From contig NZ_JAFCLN010000007.1 of NCBI RefSeq assembly GCF_018129385.1, forward strand, positions 1-64,000: 64,000 nt of DNA, in the 5' to 3' direction. Source of the DNA: Bradyrhizobium lablabi. GTDB taxonomy: Bacteria > Pseudomonadota > Alphaproteobacteria > Rhizobiales > Xanthobacteraceae. Within the stretch, counting starts at the first letter, position 1, and the number at the start of each line of letters is the position of its first letter. The notes below the pieces were generated by a model, which did no database searches, had not been told where the DNA came from, and saw only the letters and a list, made by a program, of their open reading frames with translations. Below are positions 51,677 to 60,515 of the stretch, piece after piece. The position numbers were made by a program, and so were the translations under genes.

Positions 51677-51790
51677 TTCTCAAAATATCGAAAACAACCC
51701 CATGCACAGTAGCCGATTACCGCCGAGGGGGCCCGGTCGCGGTATTTGACACGTCGGGCAAATCAGGGGCATTGCGTCACCATCGCAATC
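51677..51790. repeat. Dispersed repeat, family J
   Basis: It contains AAAACAACCCCATGCACAGT, a short inverted core around CGCCGAGGGGGCCCGG, then TTTGACACGTCGGGCAAATC. I remember near-identical sequences scattered in Bradyrhizobium genomes; the number of copies cannot be checked here. Confidence 0.5.
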
Positions 51791-51851
51791 CGTCAGCGCC
51801 ACCCGCAACAACTTCACGGGCATCCCGCGCAGGCTGGCGCGAGATCGCCGC

Positions 51852-52820
51852 TCAAGCTGCGATCCTGCGCTCGACCGGTTGCCTTGCGGCCTCGGCAAAT
51901 CCCCGCCGCCAGGACGGATATGCCGGCTGCCAGCCGAGCTCCTGCTTGGCCCTGTCGTTCGAGGCTGCGCGGACCTGCGTCATCATCGAGACCATGTGCT
52001 CGCCGGCGAGCAGCCGGCCGACCCAGGCCGGGATGTGGATCGGTGGCTTCGCGCCGAGGATCCCGGCCAGTGCCGGGAGCCACTCGCTGACCGGCGCCGG
52101 ATCGTCATCGACAATGTTGTAGATCTCGCGGGGCCTGCCGCGCTCGATCGCCGCCACGGCCGCGGAGGCGGCATCATCGACATGCACGAACGACCACCAG
52201 CCGGCCCCGGTGCCGATCAGCGGCACGCGCCGATGGCGCACCTCATCGGTCATGGCGCGTGAAAACATCCCGGTGCCGGGCCCATAGAACGATCCGTAAC
52301 GCAGCACGACGCCTTCGGGCTCCATCGATGTGGTTACGGTCTGCTCGAGATAGCGCAGCGCGTTCAGCGTTCGCCGCAGCTCGCGCGGCGGATCAGGATC
52401 GGGCGCGTCGGTCCCGGTTTCGATCGCGTCGCTGTCCCGACCGAAAGTCCAGCCGCAAAAACTCTGCGCGATGAAGCGCTTTGCGCCGGCCTCGCGCGCG
52501 GCGGCCAGCAGATGGTCGGTCCCGTCGGTGCGCAGGCGGTTGGTGTTGGCAAACGCCCGGTCGAAATGCCGCAAATCCGTCGCGGTGGCCAGATCGGTCA
52601 TTTGATCGATGACGACGTCCGGTCTTGCCGAAATGACGGCGGCACGGACCGCCCGCGCGTTGAGGCCATCGGCCACCACGGGTTCCGCGCCGGCCCGCCG
52701 GATGGCGCCGGCCTTTTCCGGCGAACGCGTCATGCCGATGACGGAATGGCCGGCGTCAACCAATGCAGGAACAAGCGAGCGCCCGACGGCACCGGTCGCG
52801 CCGGCAACGAAAATGCGCAT
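51852..52820 (-). CDS. NAD-dependent epimerase/dehydratase family protein
   Basis: The 322-residue extended-SDR protein has the Rossmann motif RIFVAGATGAVGRSLVPAL (2-20), a loop with FRLRTDGT-like contacts, a YGSFYGPGTGMFSRAM segment and GWWSFVHVDDAASA, typical of the extended SDR fold. The YxxxK is not obvious: RYLEQTV suggests an atypical reductase. The substrate is unknown. ATG 52820 follows GGGAGG. Confidence 0.85.
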   Translation of the reverse strand: MRIFVAGATGAVGRSLVPALVDAGHSVIGMTRSPEKAGAIRRAGAEPVVADGLNARAVRAAVISARPDVVIDQMTDLATATDLRHFDRAFANTNRLRTDGTDHLLAAAREAGAKRFIAQSFCGWTFGRDSDAIETGTDAPDPDPPRELRRTLNALRYLEQTVTTSMEPEGVVLRYGSFYGPGTGMFSRAMTDEVRHRRVPLIGTGAGWWSFVHVDDAASAAVAAIERGRPREIYNIVDDDPAPVSEWLPALAGILGAKPPIHIPAWVGRLLAGEHMVSMMTQVRAASNDRAKQELGWQPAYPSWRRGFAEAARQPVERRIAA

Positions 52821-52921
52821 GCGAACCTCCCGGTTTTCTGGAACTGCGGCTTGGGGCCGACCAAGGTAATTCCCGATGCGCACAAAAGGTTGCTTAGGGC
52901 GGCGGAAACGCGATGAGGCGG

Positions 52922-53719
52922 TTATTTGCCGGCGCGAAACGCCCTGATCTGGTCGACTGCATTCTCGATCTTCAGATCGAGATAGATTTTTCCAAGTTCA
53001 GCGGAGGCCAGCGCCGGCGTGCCCTGCACGCCGGTCTGCTCGCTGGCAGCGGCGATCTGGTCCTTGCGGATCCATTTTTCGGCATCGAGGAACATGACTG
53101 CGGATGTATCCGAAATGCCGGCATGCAATTCCTTGCTCGTGATGCCGCGCTTCGCCAGCACCTCGTCGAACTGCTTGTCCGCCCTGGTATAGAGATCGCC
53201 GACATAGAGCACGCGGGCGCCGCTTCCTTTTGCGAGCGCGCTGAGCGCCTGCGCGACGCGCGCCATTTCTTCCTGGCCGCCGCCATGGTCACCCATCAAG
53301 GCGACGAGCTTGAACCCCGCCGCCAGTGCGCTCTGCGCGACGTTGCGCACCACGCCGGAGAACACGTCGGACTGTAGCGTCACCGAGCCGGGAAAGCGCA
53401 TATGCGCGGTCCTGGCAGTGGCATCGCCGGTGATGGCGAAGGGAATGACGGGATAGACCAGGGCGTCGCCGAGCTTGGCGGCGATCTGCTCGGCGCAATA
53501 GCGGGCGATGAAATTGTGCTTACCGATCGCCATGTGCGGGCCGTTCTGCTCGCTGCTGCCGACGAAGATGATCGCGGTGCTTTTTCCGGCGGCGATGGCG
53601 TCGCGCACTTCCGGCCAGGTCAGATCGTCGATCCAGACTGAACGCGTCTGCGCGGTGGCGGGCAGCGCCGCGGCCAGGAAGATGGCGCTCGCCACCACCA
53701 TCCATTGCAATGTTTTCAC
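52922..53719 (-). CDS. Exported creatininase-family protein
   Basis: The 265-residue product has a signal peptide (VKTLQWMVVASAIFLAAALPATAQ) and a creatinine amidohydrolase-like fold: DDLTWPEVRDAIAAGKSTAIIFVGSSEQNGPHMAIGKHNFIARY, ALMGDHGGGQEEM. The family's metal ligands (Glu in SSEQNGPHM, Asp/His in GKHN and GDHGG) are present. The substrate may not be creatinine. GTG 53719 with GGAGG seven bases upstream is preferred. Export is unusual for the family. Confidence 0.85.
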   Translation of the reverse strand: MKTLQWMVVASAIFLAAALPATAQTRSVWIDDLTWPEVRDAIAAGKSTAIIFVGSSEQNGPHMAIGKHNFIARYCAEQIAAKLGDALVYPVIPFAITGDATARTAHMRFPGSVTLQSDVFSGVVRNVAQSALAAGFKLVALMGDHGGGQEEMARVAQALSALAKGSGARVLYVGDLYTRADKQFDEVLAKRGITSKELHAGISDTSAVMFLDAEKWIRKDQIAAASEQTGVQGTPALASAELGKIYLDLKIENAVDQIRAFRAGK

Positions 53720-53775
53720 AGGGCGCCCTCCGGCCGATGGAATCGCCGCCAGCATAGGCGAGGCATCCCGGGCGC

Positions 53776-54534
53776 TCAAACTCCTCGCCGCTCCAGCACC
53801 CAGCGAAAGGCGCGGCGCAGCTCCGCAGAGCCGTCGCGCTCGTAGCAGCGGCCGTGCGCGAGAATGATCCGTTCCGGATTCCAGCGGATCAATTGTCCGA
53901 CGGCCTCCTTCAGCGCTGCGTTGTCTCGCGAAAAGCTCACCCGCATATCGCGCGGCGTGCTGCCATCGGGATCGCGAACCCCGCCGATCCAGGTGAGAAG
54001 CCGCATGGCGTAACCCAGCTTGTGCGGCTCGAAATTCTCGATCAGGTCGGTCAGCACAAGTGTGCGCGAGGCGCGATGGAAGAACACGACTTCGGTCATG
54101 TAGCTTCCCTCGATCGGCAGCGTCGCGATCCCGTCATCCCAGGGATAGCCGGATTGCCGGTCAAGCGCCGCGCAGGCGAAATCCAGCCGGCCACCGGCCT
54201 GCTGCTTCACTTTCGGCGCAAGATGGATTTCCGCATCGGGCCAGGCCGCACGCCAATCCGGAATCCACCAATAATGCAGCCGGTTGGGCCCGACGATCCA
54301 TCGCGGCGTTCCTATGGCTGCAATTGCGGATTTGAGCTCGGGTACGATCGGCGTCGGCGAGTGGACGAAAAGGTTTTCCCCGGCGAGGCGGATGATCGTC
54401 GCCCGCGTGGAAAACGGCGCCTTGAACCAGCCGACGCCAAAGCGAATGACGGGGCCGTCGATAATCCAGACGTCGCGGGCGACGGGCTTGAGGGTGTTAA
54501 GCGGCGGATAGGTCAGATGCGCATCGCGAGGCAT
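53776..54534 (-). CDS. DUF4336 family protein (metallo-hydrolase-like)
   Basis: The 252-residue protein has RDVWIIDGPVIRFGVGWFKAPFSTRATIIRL, NLFVHSPTPIVPELKSAI and a late RIILAHGRCYERDG, the order seen in DUF4336 proteins related to the metallo-beta-lactamase fold. The classical HxHxDH motif is not present, so any metal site differs. ATG 54534 is chosen; TTG 54546 is an alternative. Function unknown. Confidence 0.8.
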   Translation of the reverse strand: MPRDAHLTYPPLNTLKPVARDVWIIDGPVIRFGVGWFKAPFSTRATIIRLAGENLFVHSPTPIVPELKSAIAAIGTPRWIVGPNRLHYWWIPDWRAAWPDAEIHLAPKVKQQAGGRLDFACAALDRQSGYPWDDGIATLPIEGSYMTEVVFFHRASRTLVLTDLIENFEPHKLGYAMRLLTWIGGVRDPDGSTPRDMRVSFSRDNAALKEAVGQLIRWNPERIILAHGRCYERDGSAELRRAFRWVLERRGV

Positions 54535-54633
54535 GGCTGCTGTCAACGCGCGCCGCGCGAAGGTCGTTGCAGTCCGCTCAAACGCGAAAGGCGCGCAGAT
54601 GCGCGCCTTTGCAGTGAATTCGCCGAAACGTGA

Positions 54634-55869
54634 TTACCGGATCGTCGTCGCGGGCGGCAGCGGCGGCACCACGGTTGGTCCCGTGCCGGGCACCGGGGCC
54701 GCAGCCTGGGCCTGCGGCGGGGCAGCAGTCGCAGGACCAGCCGGCGGCGGCGCCGCGGATGCGGTCGCGACCCCCGGCGGCGGGCCGCCGGGCATCACCA
54801 CGACGCGGGTGCCAACCTTGGTGCGCTCGAACAGGTCGGAGACGTCCTCATTCAGCATGCCGATGCAGCCCGACGAGACGAACTTGCCGATGGTCGAAGG
54901 CTGGTTGGTGCCGTGAATGCGGTAGACGGTCGAGCCGAGATACATCGCGCGCGCACCGAGCGGATTGCCGGGGCCGCCGGCCATGAAGCGCGGCAGATAG
55001 GGCTGGCGCTCGATCATCTCGCTCGGCGGGTACCAGTCCGGCCACTCGGTCTTCTTGGTGATCTTCTGCACGCCGGTCCAGGTAAAGCCCTCGCGACCGA
55101 CACGGACGCCGTAACGCATCGCGCGGCCGTTGCCGAGCACGTAATAAAGATAGGTGTTCGGTGTATCGACGACGATGGTGCCGGCCGGCTCCTTGGTGGG
55201 GAAGGCCACTTCGGTGCGGCGCAGATGCGGCGGCAGTTGCACGGGCGCAGCATCCGGCTGCTCTTCCGGCGGCAGCGCGGACAGCACGATCGGCTTGCCG
55301 TCGGCGCCGACCTGCGGCTGCGGCGACTGCTGCTGAGGCACCGCGCCGGTGACGGTGGGCGGCGCCATGCCGACCGCGCCGGGCGGACGCGGGAAGTCTT
55401 CGTTCGAATTGACGCCGCCGAGGCCGGGCATGCGGCCATCGCCCGGGGCGGTCGCGGGCGGACGGTCGGCATAGATCACCGGCGGCGGGCCGGCGGGACG
55501 GCCATAGCGGGGATCGTCGGGCGACAGGATCGGACCGGTGGGCACGCCGGAATAAACCGGGCGGCCATCCGGACGCTGCTGGTAATCGGGACGCGCGTAG
55601 CGCGGATCGGTCGGCGACAGGATCGGGCCGGGCGGCGGCAACGCGGTCGCGCTTTGCCCGTTCGGCGCCTCGTCGTCTTCCAGATCATCGAAGTCGGGCG
55701 CCGGACGGCGGCGCTCATCGACGATATAGCCGCCCGGCGGATAAGGCGGCGCGGCCGAATAGACTGAACCTGGAGGCGGCGGATAGCCCTGCTGAGCCTG
55801 TGCAAGCGAGGTTTCCGCCACGGCGAGGGCCGCGACGGCGGAGGCCGTCAGAATGCTTTTGATCATCAT
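54634..55869 (-). CDS. L,D-transpeptidase with long proline-rich N-terminal region
   Basis: The 411-residue protein has a signal peptide (MMIKSILTASAVAALAVAETSLAQAQ). About 190 residues of Pro/Gly/Tyr-rich linker follow, carrying the repeats GPILSPTDPRYARP and GPILSPDDPRYGRP. The YkuD domain is at about 215-365, with YRIHGTNQPSTIGKFVSSGCIGMLNEDV holding the active His and Cys. A second Pro/Ala tail follows. It catalyses peptidoglycan 3-3 cross-linking or protein anchoring. The catalytic domain matches that of the gene at 19727. The proline-rich regions may span the wall. Confidence 0.92.
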   Translation of the reverse strand: MMIKSILTASAVAALAVAETSLAQAQQGYPPPPGSVYSAAPPYPPGGYIVDERRRPAPDFDDLEDDEAPNGQSATALPPPGPILSPTDPRYARPDYQQRPDGRPVYSGVPTGPILSPDDPRYGRPAGPPPVIYADRPPATAPGDGRMPGLGGVNSNEDFPRPPGAVGMAPPTVTGAVPQQQSPQPQVGADGKPIVLSALPPEEQPDAAPVQLPPHLRRTEVAFPTKEPAGTIVVDTPNTYLYYVLGNGRAMRYGVRVGREGFTWTGVQKITKKTEWPDWYPPSEMIERQPYLPRFMAGGPGNPLGARAMYLGSTVYRIHGTNQPSTIGKFVSSGCIGMLNEDVSDLFERTKVGTRVVVMPGGPPPGVATASAAPPPAGPATAAPPQAQAAAPVPGTGPTVVPPLPPATTIR

Positions 55870-56202
55870 CGCTCTTGTATAGTCCCCAAGCCACACCGGA
55901 CCGTTAACGGCTGATGGCGGAAGATAGCGGCACATTCAAGACAAATCCGCGAAATCCGGCCCAGTTCGGGCATTTTGTAGTTCCCCCGGAAAGACCCGGA
56001 TAGCTCAGATGAACGGCCGAGCGGCGCGACGTTTCGGCACGGATCAAGCGTTTTCGGACGCAACTTTTGTAAGAACCAGATCGGGCGCATTTGCTGTATT
56101 CTGGATTCAGCCTGATTCGCGGCGGCGAAGGGGGCTAATTTCAGTGGTCACCGCGTTCCCATAGAGCCCCAACACGCCTGCCCAAAGGCGGAACTCGAGC
56201 GC
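55870..56202. other. Gene-free divergent region
   Basis: No gene is supported. Between the L,D-transpeptidase and the next plus-strand gene I see only a possible third CGAAAC motif (56031-56056) and promoter-like AT-richer sequence. Confidence 0.4.
56031..56056 (-). promoter_or_regulatory. Possible CGAAAC direct-repeat motif, copy 3
   Basis: On the minus strand CGAAAA and CGAAAC recur 20 bases apart, about 160 bases upstream of the second L,D-transpeptidase. Spacing is one base shorter than in copies 1 and 2. Confidence 0.35.
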
Positions 56203-57102
56203 ATGCTCCCCGGCTTTCGTTTTCTCCTCGCCGCGATCGTGCTCACCATGTCGGTCCTGATCTTCGGATTGGGCGCGGCGGCACTGTTGCGTGCCTCGCA
56301 CGAACAATTCGCCAATAGCCCGGCGCGGCGGACGCTGCCTGAGCCGGTCTTCGCCCAGCAGCAGCCCGTGTTCCCACAGCCAACCGAACCGCCGGCTGCG
56401 ACGCTGGCGATGCTGCGCATCGAGCCGCCGGTCGTGGAGAAGGCGCCGGAGGCGTCACCGCCAACTGCGATCGCGCCTCCTGCCGAGCCAGCGCCTGAAG
56501 CGGTGCCGATGCCGCCGGTCGAGACCGAACGTCTCGCCGCGTTGAAGGTCGATGACCCCGTGCCGGCCGAGGCAGTGAAGCCGGAGCCTGCTGCGAAGCC
56601 GGAAGTGCCTGCTGCGAAACCGGAAGTCGCTGCCGGGCCGGAGCCGGCACTGGCAGCGGAAACGTCACCGCCAGCGGAAACCGCGCCGGTAGAAGCTGCG
56701 CCAGTCCAGACCGAACCGCCGGCCGCTGCCGAGGAAACCAAGGTTGCGGCGATCCAGGAAGCTGTGCCGCCCGCCCCGGCCGAAGCCGTTCCCGCTGAAC
56801 CCGCACCCGCGATCATGCCGCCGGCATCCGAGAACACGCCAGCGCCAATCACGACCGCGGCGCTCGGCACTCCTGCCAGCACTGTCGCGGAGCTGGCGTC
56901 GGCCAAGCCGAAGAGCGCGGAGGCGGACAAGGCCGCTGCCCGGAAACGGCTGCGGGCGCAGCGGGCGAAGGAGCGCCGCCGGCTGGCTGCCCTGCGGGCA
57001 CGGCAGGCGCGGCAAGCGGCCGCCATTCAGCAACAAGCGACGCCGTCCGATCCGTTCGCGGTGCAGCCGACGATCACGACGGCAACGACCCGCAGGCGCT
57101 GA
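56203..57102 (+). CDS. Membrane-anchored Ala/Pro/Glu-rich protein
   Basis: The 299-residue protein begins with one transmembrane helix (LLAAIVLTMSVLIFGLGAAALL). About 210 residues of Pro/Ala/Glu/Val repeats (PEPAAKPEVPAAKPEV) follow, and then a basic helix (ADKAAARKRLRAQRAKERRRLAALRARQARQAAAI). The design resembles periplasmic spacers such as TonB-like or wall-binding proteins, but no catalytic domain is present. Function unknown. Confidence 0.75.
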   Translation: MLPGFRFLLAAIVLTMSVLIFGLGAAALLRASHEQFANSPARRTLPEPVFAQQQPVFPQPTEPPAATLAMLRIEPPVVEKAPEASPPTAIAPPAEPAPEAVPMPPVETERLAALKVDDPVPAEAVKPEPAAKPEVPAAKPEVAAGPEPALAAETSPPAETAPVEAAPVQTEPPAAAEETKVAAIQEAVPPAPAEAVPAEPAPAIMPPASENTPAPITTAALGTPASTVAELASAKPKSAEADKAAARKRLRAQRAKERRRLAALRARQARQAAAIQQQATPSDPFAVQPTITTATTRRR

Positions 57103-57116
57103 CGCCCGTGCCGGAC

Positions 57117-57974
57117 TTACGCCGGCCCGGTCGCGATCGGCGGGCCATTGGCCGCGCCCCATTCGGTCCATGAGCCGTCATAGAGCGCGGCGTTCTCGAT
57201 GCCGAGGCGGTACAGCGCGAGCGTCAGCACGGCGGCGCTGACGCCGGAGCCGCAGCTCGTGGCGATCGGGGCATCGAGCTTGACGCCCGCGCCGAGGAAC
57301 GCGGCCTTCAACTCGTCGAGCGATTTCATCGTGCCGGTCGCCGCATCGAACAGCAGGTTGTACGGCAGGCTGAGGCTGCCCGGGATGTGGCCGGAGCGAA
57401 GGCCCGCCCGGGGCTCCGGCACCTTGCCCTGATAGCGCTCATTGGCGCGCGCATCGATCACCTGCTCGGCGCGGCTGGCGACGTTGTCGATCATCTGCTG
57501 CATGCTGCGCACGCGGCGCGCGTCGTACGTCGCCTTGAAGGTCGCGGGCTTCGGCGTTACCTGCCCGCTCTCGGTCTTGTGTCCCTCCGCGACCCACTTC
57601 TTCAGGCCGCCATTGAGGATGCGGACGTCCTTGTGGCCGAAGGCGAGGAACATCCACCACACGCGCGCGGAGGCGACCCAGCCGCCGGCATCGTAGAGCA
57701 CGACGGTGTCACCGTTGCCGATGCCGAGCGCGCCGACATCGCGGCCGAATTGGTCGGCCGAGGGAAACATGTGCGGCAGCGGGCTGGAATGATCGGAGAC
57801 GGCGTCGACATCGAAGAACACGGCGCCCGGGATGTGCGCGGCGAGATAGTCCTCCTTCGGCAGCGGCAGCACGCCGGGCATCTTGAAGGTGGCGTCGACC
57901 ACCCTGACGTTGGCATCGCCAATGTGCGCGGCAAGCCATTCGGTGGAGACGAGCGGGTCGGTGGTGGCGGTCAT
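57117..57974 (-). CDS. sseA: 3-mercaptopyruvate sulfurtransferase
   Basis: The 285-residue protein has two rhodanese domains. The N-terminal one (1-130) is inactive in sequence, with VVLYDAGGWVASARVWWMF. The C-terminal one has catalytic Cys241 in CGSGVSAAV, the CG(S/T)GV(T/S)A loop specific for mercaptopyruvate sulfurtransferase rather than thiosulfate sulfurtransferase. It transfers sulfur from 3-mercaptopyruvate to thiols or cyanide. Confidence 0.93.
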   Translation of the reverse strand: MTATTDPLVSTEWLAAHIGDANVRVVDATFKMPGVLPLPKEDYLAAHIPGAVFFDVDAVSDHSSPLPHMFPSADQFGRDVGALGIGNGDTVVLYDAGGWVASARVWWMFLAFGHKDVRILNGGLKKWVAEGHKTESGQVTPKPATFKATYDARRVRSMQQMIDNVASRAEQVIDARANERYQGKVPEPRAGLRSGHIPGSLSLPYNLLFDAATGTMKSLDELKAAFLGAGVKLDAPIATSCGSGVSAAVLTLALYRLGIENAALYDGSWTEWGAANGPPIATGPA

Positions 57975-57990
57975 GTTATCTCCTTCCTCT

Positions 57991-58164
57991 CGTCATTCCG
58001 GGACGCGCCGCTTGGCGCGGGCCTGGAATCCATACGCCGGGGCCGTAGTTGTTTCGAACATTGGTTGACGGCTTTCTTTGAACCAACGACCGATCGTGGT
58101 TATGGATTCTCAGATGCGCAATTGCGCATCATAGCTCGCGACTTTGTCGCGCCCGGAATGACGG
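57991..58164. repeat. Palindromic repeat, family H
   Basis: CGTCATTCCGGGACGCGCCGC...TGGAATCCATA and TATGGATTCTCAGATGCG...CGCGCCCGGAATGACG are long inverted arms (about 45 bases each) around a less conserved core. It sits between two sulfurtransferase genes. Confidence 0.75.
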
Positions 58165-58165
58165 C

Positions 58166-58576
58166 CTACTTCTTCTTCGGCTCCCATTTTTCCACCGGGC
58201 CGCCGGCGTCGCGCCAGGCGGCGAAGCCGCCGCCCATATGCGCGACCGGCTTCAGGCCCATATCCTGCGCGGTCTTGGCGGCGAGCGCCGAGCGCAAGCC
58301 GCCGGCGCAGTGGAAGACGAACTTCTTGTCTTCCTGGAAGATCGGCTTGGCGTAGGGACTCGCCGGATCGATCCAGAATTCGAGCATGCCGCGGGTGCAG
58401 GGAAACGCGCCGGGGATGCGGCCGTCGCGCTCGATCTCGCGGGGGTCGCGGATGTCGACGATCACGACATTCGGATCATTAGCGAGCTTGATGGCGTCCT
58501 TGGCCTCGATGGTCTCGATCGCGGAATTGGCCGCATCGAGCAGCGACTTGATGCCGGTGTGGATGGTCTGGGGCAT
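58166..58576 (-). CDS. Single-domain rhodanese-like sulfurtransferase
   Basis: The 136-residue protein has one rhodanese domain with VVIVDIRDPREIERDGRIPGAF and catalytic Cys90 in CAGGLRSALAA, followed by LGLKPVAHMGGGFAAWRDAGGPVE. The active loop CAGGLRS is typical of single-domain thiosulfate sulfurtransferases or persulfide carriers. It is next to sseA with a repeat between, but probably in its own unit. ATG 58576 follows GGGAG. Confidence 0.9.
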   Translation of the reverse strand: MPQTIHTGIKSLLDAANSAIETIEAKDAIKLANDPNVVIVDIRDPREIERDGRIPGAFPCTRGMLEFWIDPASPYAKPIFQEDKKFVFHCAGGLRSALAAKTAQDMGLKPVAHMGGGFAAWRDAGGPVEKWEPKKK

Positions 58577-58589
58577 TCTCACTCCCTTT

Positions 58590-58688
58590 CCTCATCCTGA
58601 GGAGCCGCGAAGCGGCGTCTCGAAGGATGCAGGCCCGTCTGTGGCCTCATGGTTCGAGAAGCGCTTCGCGCTCCTCACCATGAGGGTC
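58590..58688. repeat. Paired palindromic repeat, family B, copy 5
   Basis: CCTCATCCTGAGGAGCCGC...GTCTCGAAGGATG then CCTCATGGTTCGAGAAGC...CTCCTCACCATGAGG. It lies between the rhodanese and VWA genes. Confidence 0.8.
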
Positions 58689-58734
58689 TTTCTCTATCCA
58701 TCGTCGCGCTACGCGCGCCCCGGAACGACGGCGA

Positions 58735-59910
58735 TTACCGCACCAGTTCCTTCATCGCGTTTTCCAGGCCCTCGATGGTGATCGGGTACATGCGGTTGGA
58801 AAACAGGCGCCGGATGATGGTGGTGGATTCGGAATAGTCCCAGTGTTTTTGCGCCACCGGATTGAGCCACACCGTGTGCGGATAGGTGCGGATCACGCGA
58901 TCGAGCCAGACCGAGCCCGCCTCTTCGTTGACATGCTCGACCGAACCGCCGGGCACCATGATCTCGTAAGGGCTCATCGACGCGTCGCCGACGAACACGA
59001 CCTTGTAGTCGTGCGGGTATTTGTGCAGCACGTCCCAGGTCGGCGTGCGGTCGGTGAAGCGACGCTTGTTCTGCTTCCAGACGCCTTCATAGAGGCAATT
59101 GTGGAAGTAGAAATACTCCATGTGCTTGAACTCGGTCTTGGCCGCCGAGAACAATTCCTCGACCTGCTCGACATGGGAATCCATCGAGCCGCCGATGTCG
59201 AAGAACACCAGCACCTTGGCCGCGTTGCGCCGCTCGGGCCGCATCACGACGTCGAGATAGCCGTGATTGGCGGTTTCCTTGATCGTGGAGTCGAGGTCGA
59301 GTTCGTCCGGCGCGCCGGTGCGCGCAAACTTGCGCAGGCGCCGCAGCGCGATCTTGATGTTGCGGATGCCGAGTTCGACATTGCCGTCGAGATCCTTGAA
59401 CTCGCGCTTGTCCCACACCTTCACGGCGCGGTTGTTGCGGTTCTTCTCCTGGCCGATGCGCACGCCTTCGGGATTATAGCCGTGCGCACCAAAGGGAGAC
59501 GTGCCGGCCGTGCCGATCCACTTGTTGCCGCCCTGATGACGGCCCTTCTGTTCCTCGAGGCGCTTGCGCAGCGTTTCCATGAGCTTGTCCCAGCCCATCG
59601 CCTCGATCTGCTTCTTCTCTTCCTCGGTGAGGTATTTTTCCGCCAGCTTCTTCAGCCACTCGGCCGGAATGTCCGCCTTCTCCATCGCGTCGAGCAGGCT
59701 CTCCAGCCCCTTGAACACGGTGCCGAACACGCGGTCGAACTTGTCGAGGTTGCGCTCGTCCTTCACCAAAGCCGCGCGCGACAGATAGTAGAAGTTCTCC
59801 ACGGTCTGATCGGCGAGGTCGGCGTCCAGCGCCTCCATCAGCGTCAGATATTCGCGCAAGGTCACGGGGACCTGGGCATCGCGCAAGGATGTGAAGAATT
59901 GCAGGAACAT
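58735..59910 (-). CDS. VWA domain protein, CoxE-like
   Basis: The 391-residue protein has an N-terminal helical CoxE-type region (MFLQFFTSLRDAQVPVTLREYLTLMEALDADLADQ). A linker carries a WGT-like stretch (NKWIGTAGTSPFGAHGYNPEGVRIG), followed by a VWA domain from about 228 with the MIDAS motif DIGGSMDSH (Asp238-x-Gly-x-Ser242). It binds metal and protein partners and, with MoxR AAA+ ATPases, acts in assembly or maturation of other proteins. A family A repeat precedes the start at 59910. The MoxR gene is at 60516. Confidence 0.9.
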   Translation of the reverse strand: MFLQFFTSLRDAQVPVTLREYLTLMEALDADLADQTVENFYYLSRAALVKDERNLDKFDRVFGTVFKGLESLLDAMEKADIPAEWLKKLAEKYLTEEEKKQIEAMGWDKLMETLRKRLEEQKGRHQGGNKWIGTAGTSPFGAHGYNPEGVRIGQEKNRNNRAVKVWDKREFKDLDGNVELGIRNIKIALRRLRKFARTGAPDELDLDSTIKETANHGYLDVVMRPERRNAAKVLVFFDIGGSMDSHVEQVEELFSAAKTEFKHMEYFYFHNCLYEGVWKQNKRRFTDRTPTWDVLHKYPHDYKVVFVGDASMSPYEIMVPGGSVEHVNEEAGSVWLDRVIRTYPHTVWLNPVAQKHWDYSESTTIIRRLFSNRMYPITIEGLENAMKELVR

Positions 59911-59969
59911 GACGTACAGATTGCCCGCCGGACCCGCGCCGTCAAGGGCTTGCGGCCGATTTGCGGTGA

Positions 59970-60068
59970 GAGCGGGATGACTTTTCTTCGAAACGTCATC
60001 CCGCTCTATCTTTCTGTTTGAGCATGATCTTCTCGGAAAACCGGTATCCACTTTTCCGGATCATGCTC
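59970..60068. repeat. Bipartite palindromic repeat, family A, copy 6 (short form)
   Basis: AGCGGGATGAC...GTCATCCCGCT then GAGCATGATC...GATCATGCTC, matching copy 3 in layout. It lies in the divergent intergenic region between the VWA and YeaQ-type genes. Confidence 0.8.
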
Positions 60069-60174
60069 CATTCCGCAGAGCGGAAGCGAGGCGCCTCATC
60101 TCGGCGCTGGACCGGAGGGGTTTTTCAACTAGAATTGCGCCCATCTGGGGTAATTTTTCAGTTGGGGGTTCTCC

Positions 60175-60417
60175 ATGAGCATCATTGCAGCGCTGATCAT
60201 CGGCGCGGTCGCGGGCTGGCTTGCCGGGCTGATCGTGCGCGGCGCCGGTTTCGGGCTGATCGGCAACATCGTGATCGGCATCATCGGCTCGCTGCTCGCA
60301 AGCTGGCTGCTACCGCAGCTTGGCGTCAACCTGGGCGTCGGCTGGGTGCGCGACATCATCAACGCCACCATCGGCGCGGTGATCATCCTCGTCATCCTTT
60401 CGCTGATCAGACGCTGA
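60175..60417 (+). CDS. GlsB/YeaQ/YmgE family membrane protein
   Basis: The 80-residue protein has glycine-rich membrane segments: SIIAALIIGAVAGWLAGLIVRGAGFGLIGNIVIGIIGSLLASWLL and a final ATIGAVIILVILSLIRR. This family occurs widely as stress- or envelope-associated small membrane proteins with no known activity. GGGGGTTCTCC precedes ATG 60175. It lies between the VWA and MoxR genes. Confidence 0.88.
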   Translation: MSIIAALIIGAVAGWLAGLIVRGAGFGLIGNIVIGIIGSLLASWLLPQLGVNLGVGWVRDIINATIGAVIILVILSLIRR

Positions 60418-60515
60418 CGCATCCCCCTATTCCGGCAACGAAGGCTGTTTTGGCAGGATTTTCCTGTTAAGCCAGAGCTGCGCCTGGCGCGCCCAACCAC
60501 GGATTTTGAGGCCCG

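Noticed and set aside
51680-51898. A small minus-strand frame with a CPTC motif
   Set aside because: Mostly family J repeat and overlapping the epimerase gene; a single CxxC is not enough for a zinc protein.
58843-60021. A 392-codon plus-strand frame
   Set aside because: Opposite the VWA gene, low-complexity His/Arg/Leu composition, no motifs; shadow of the real gene.
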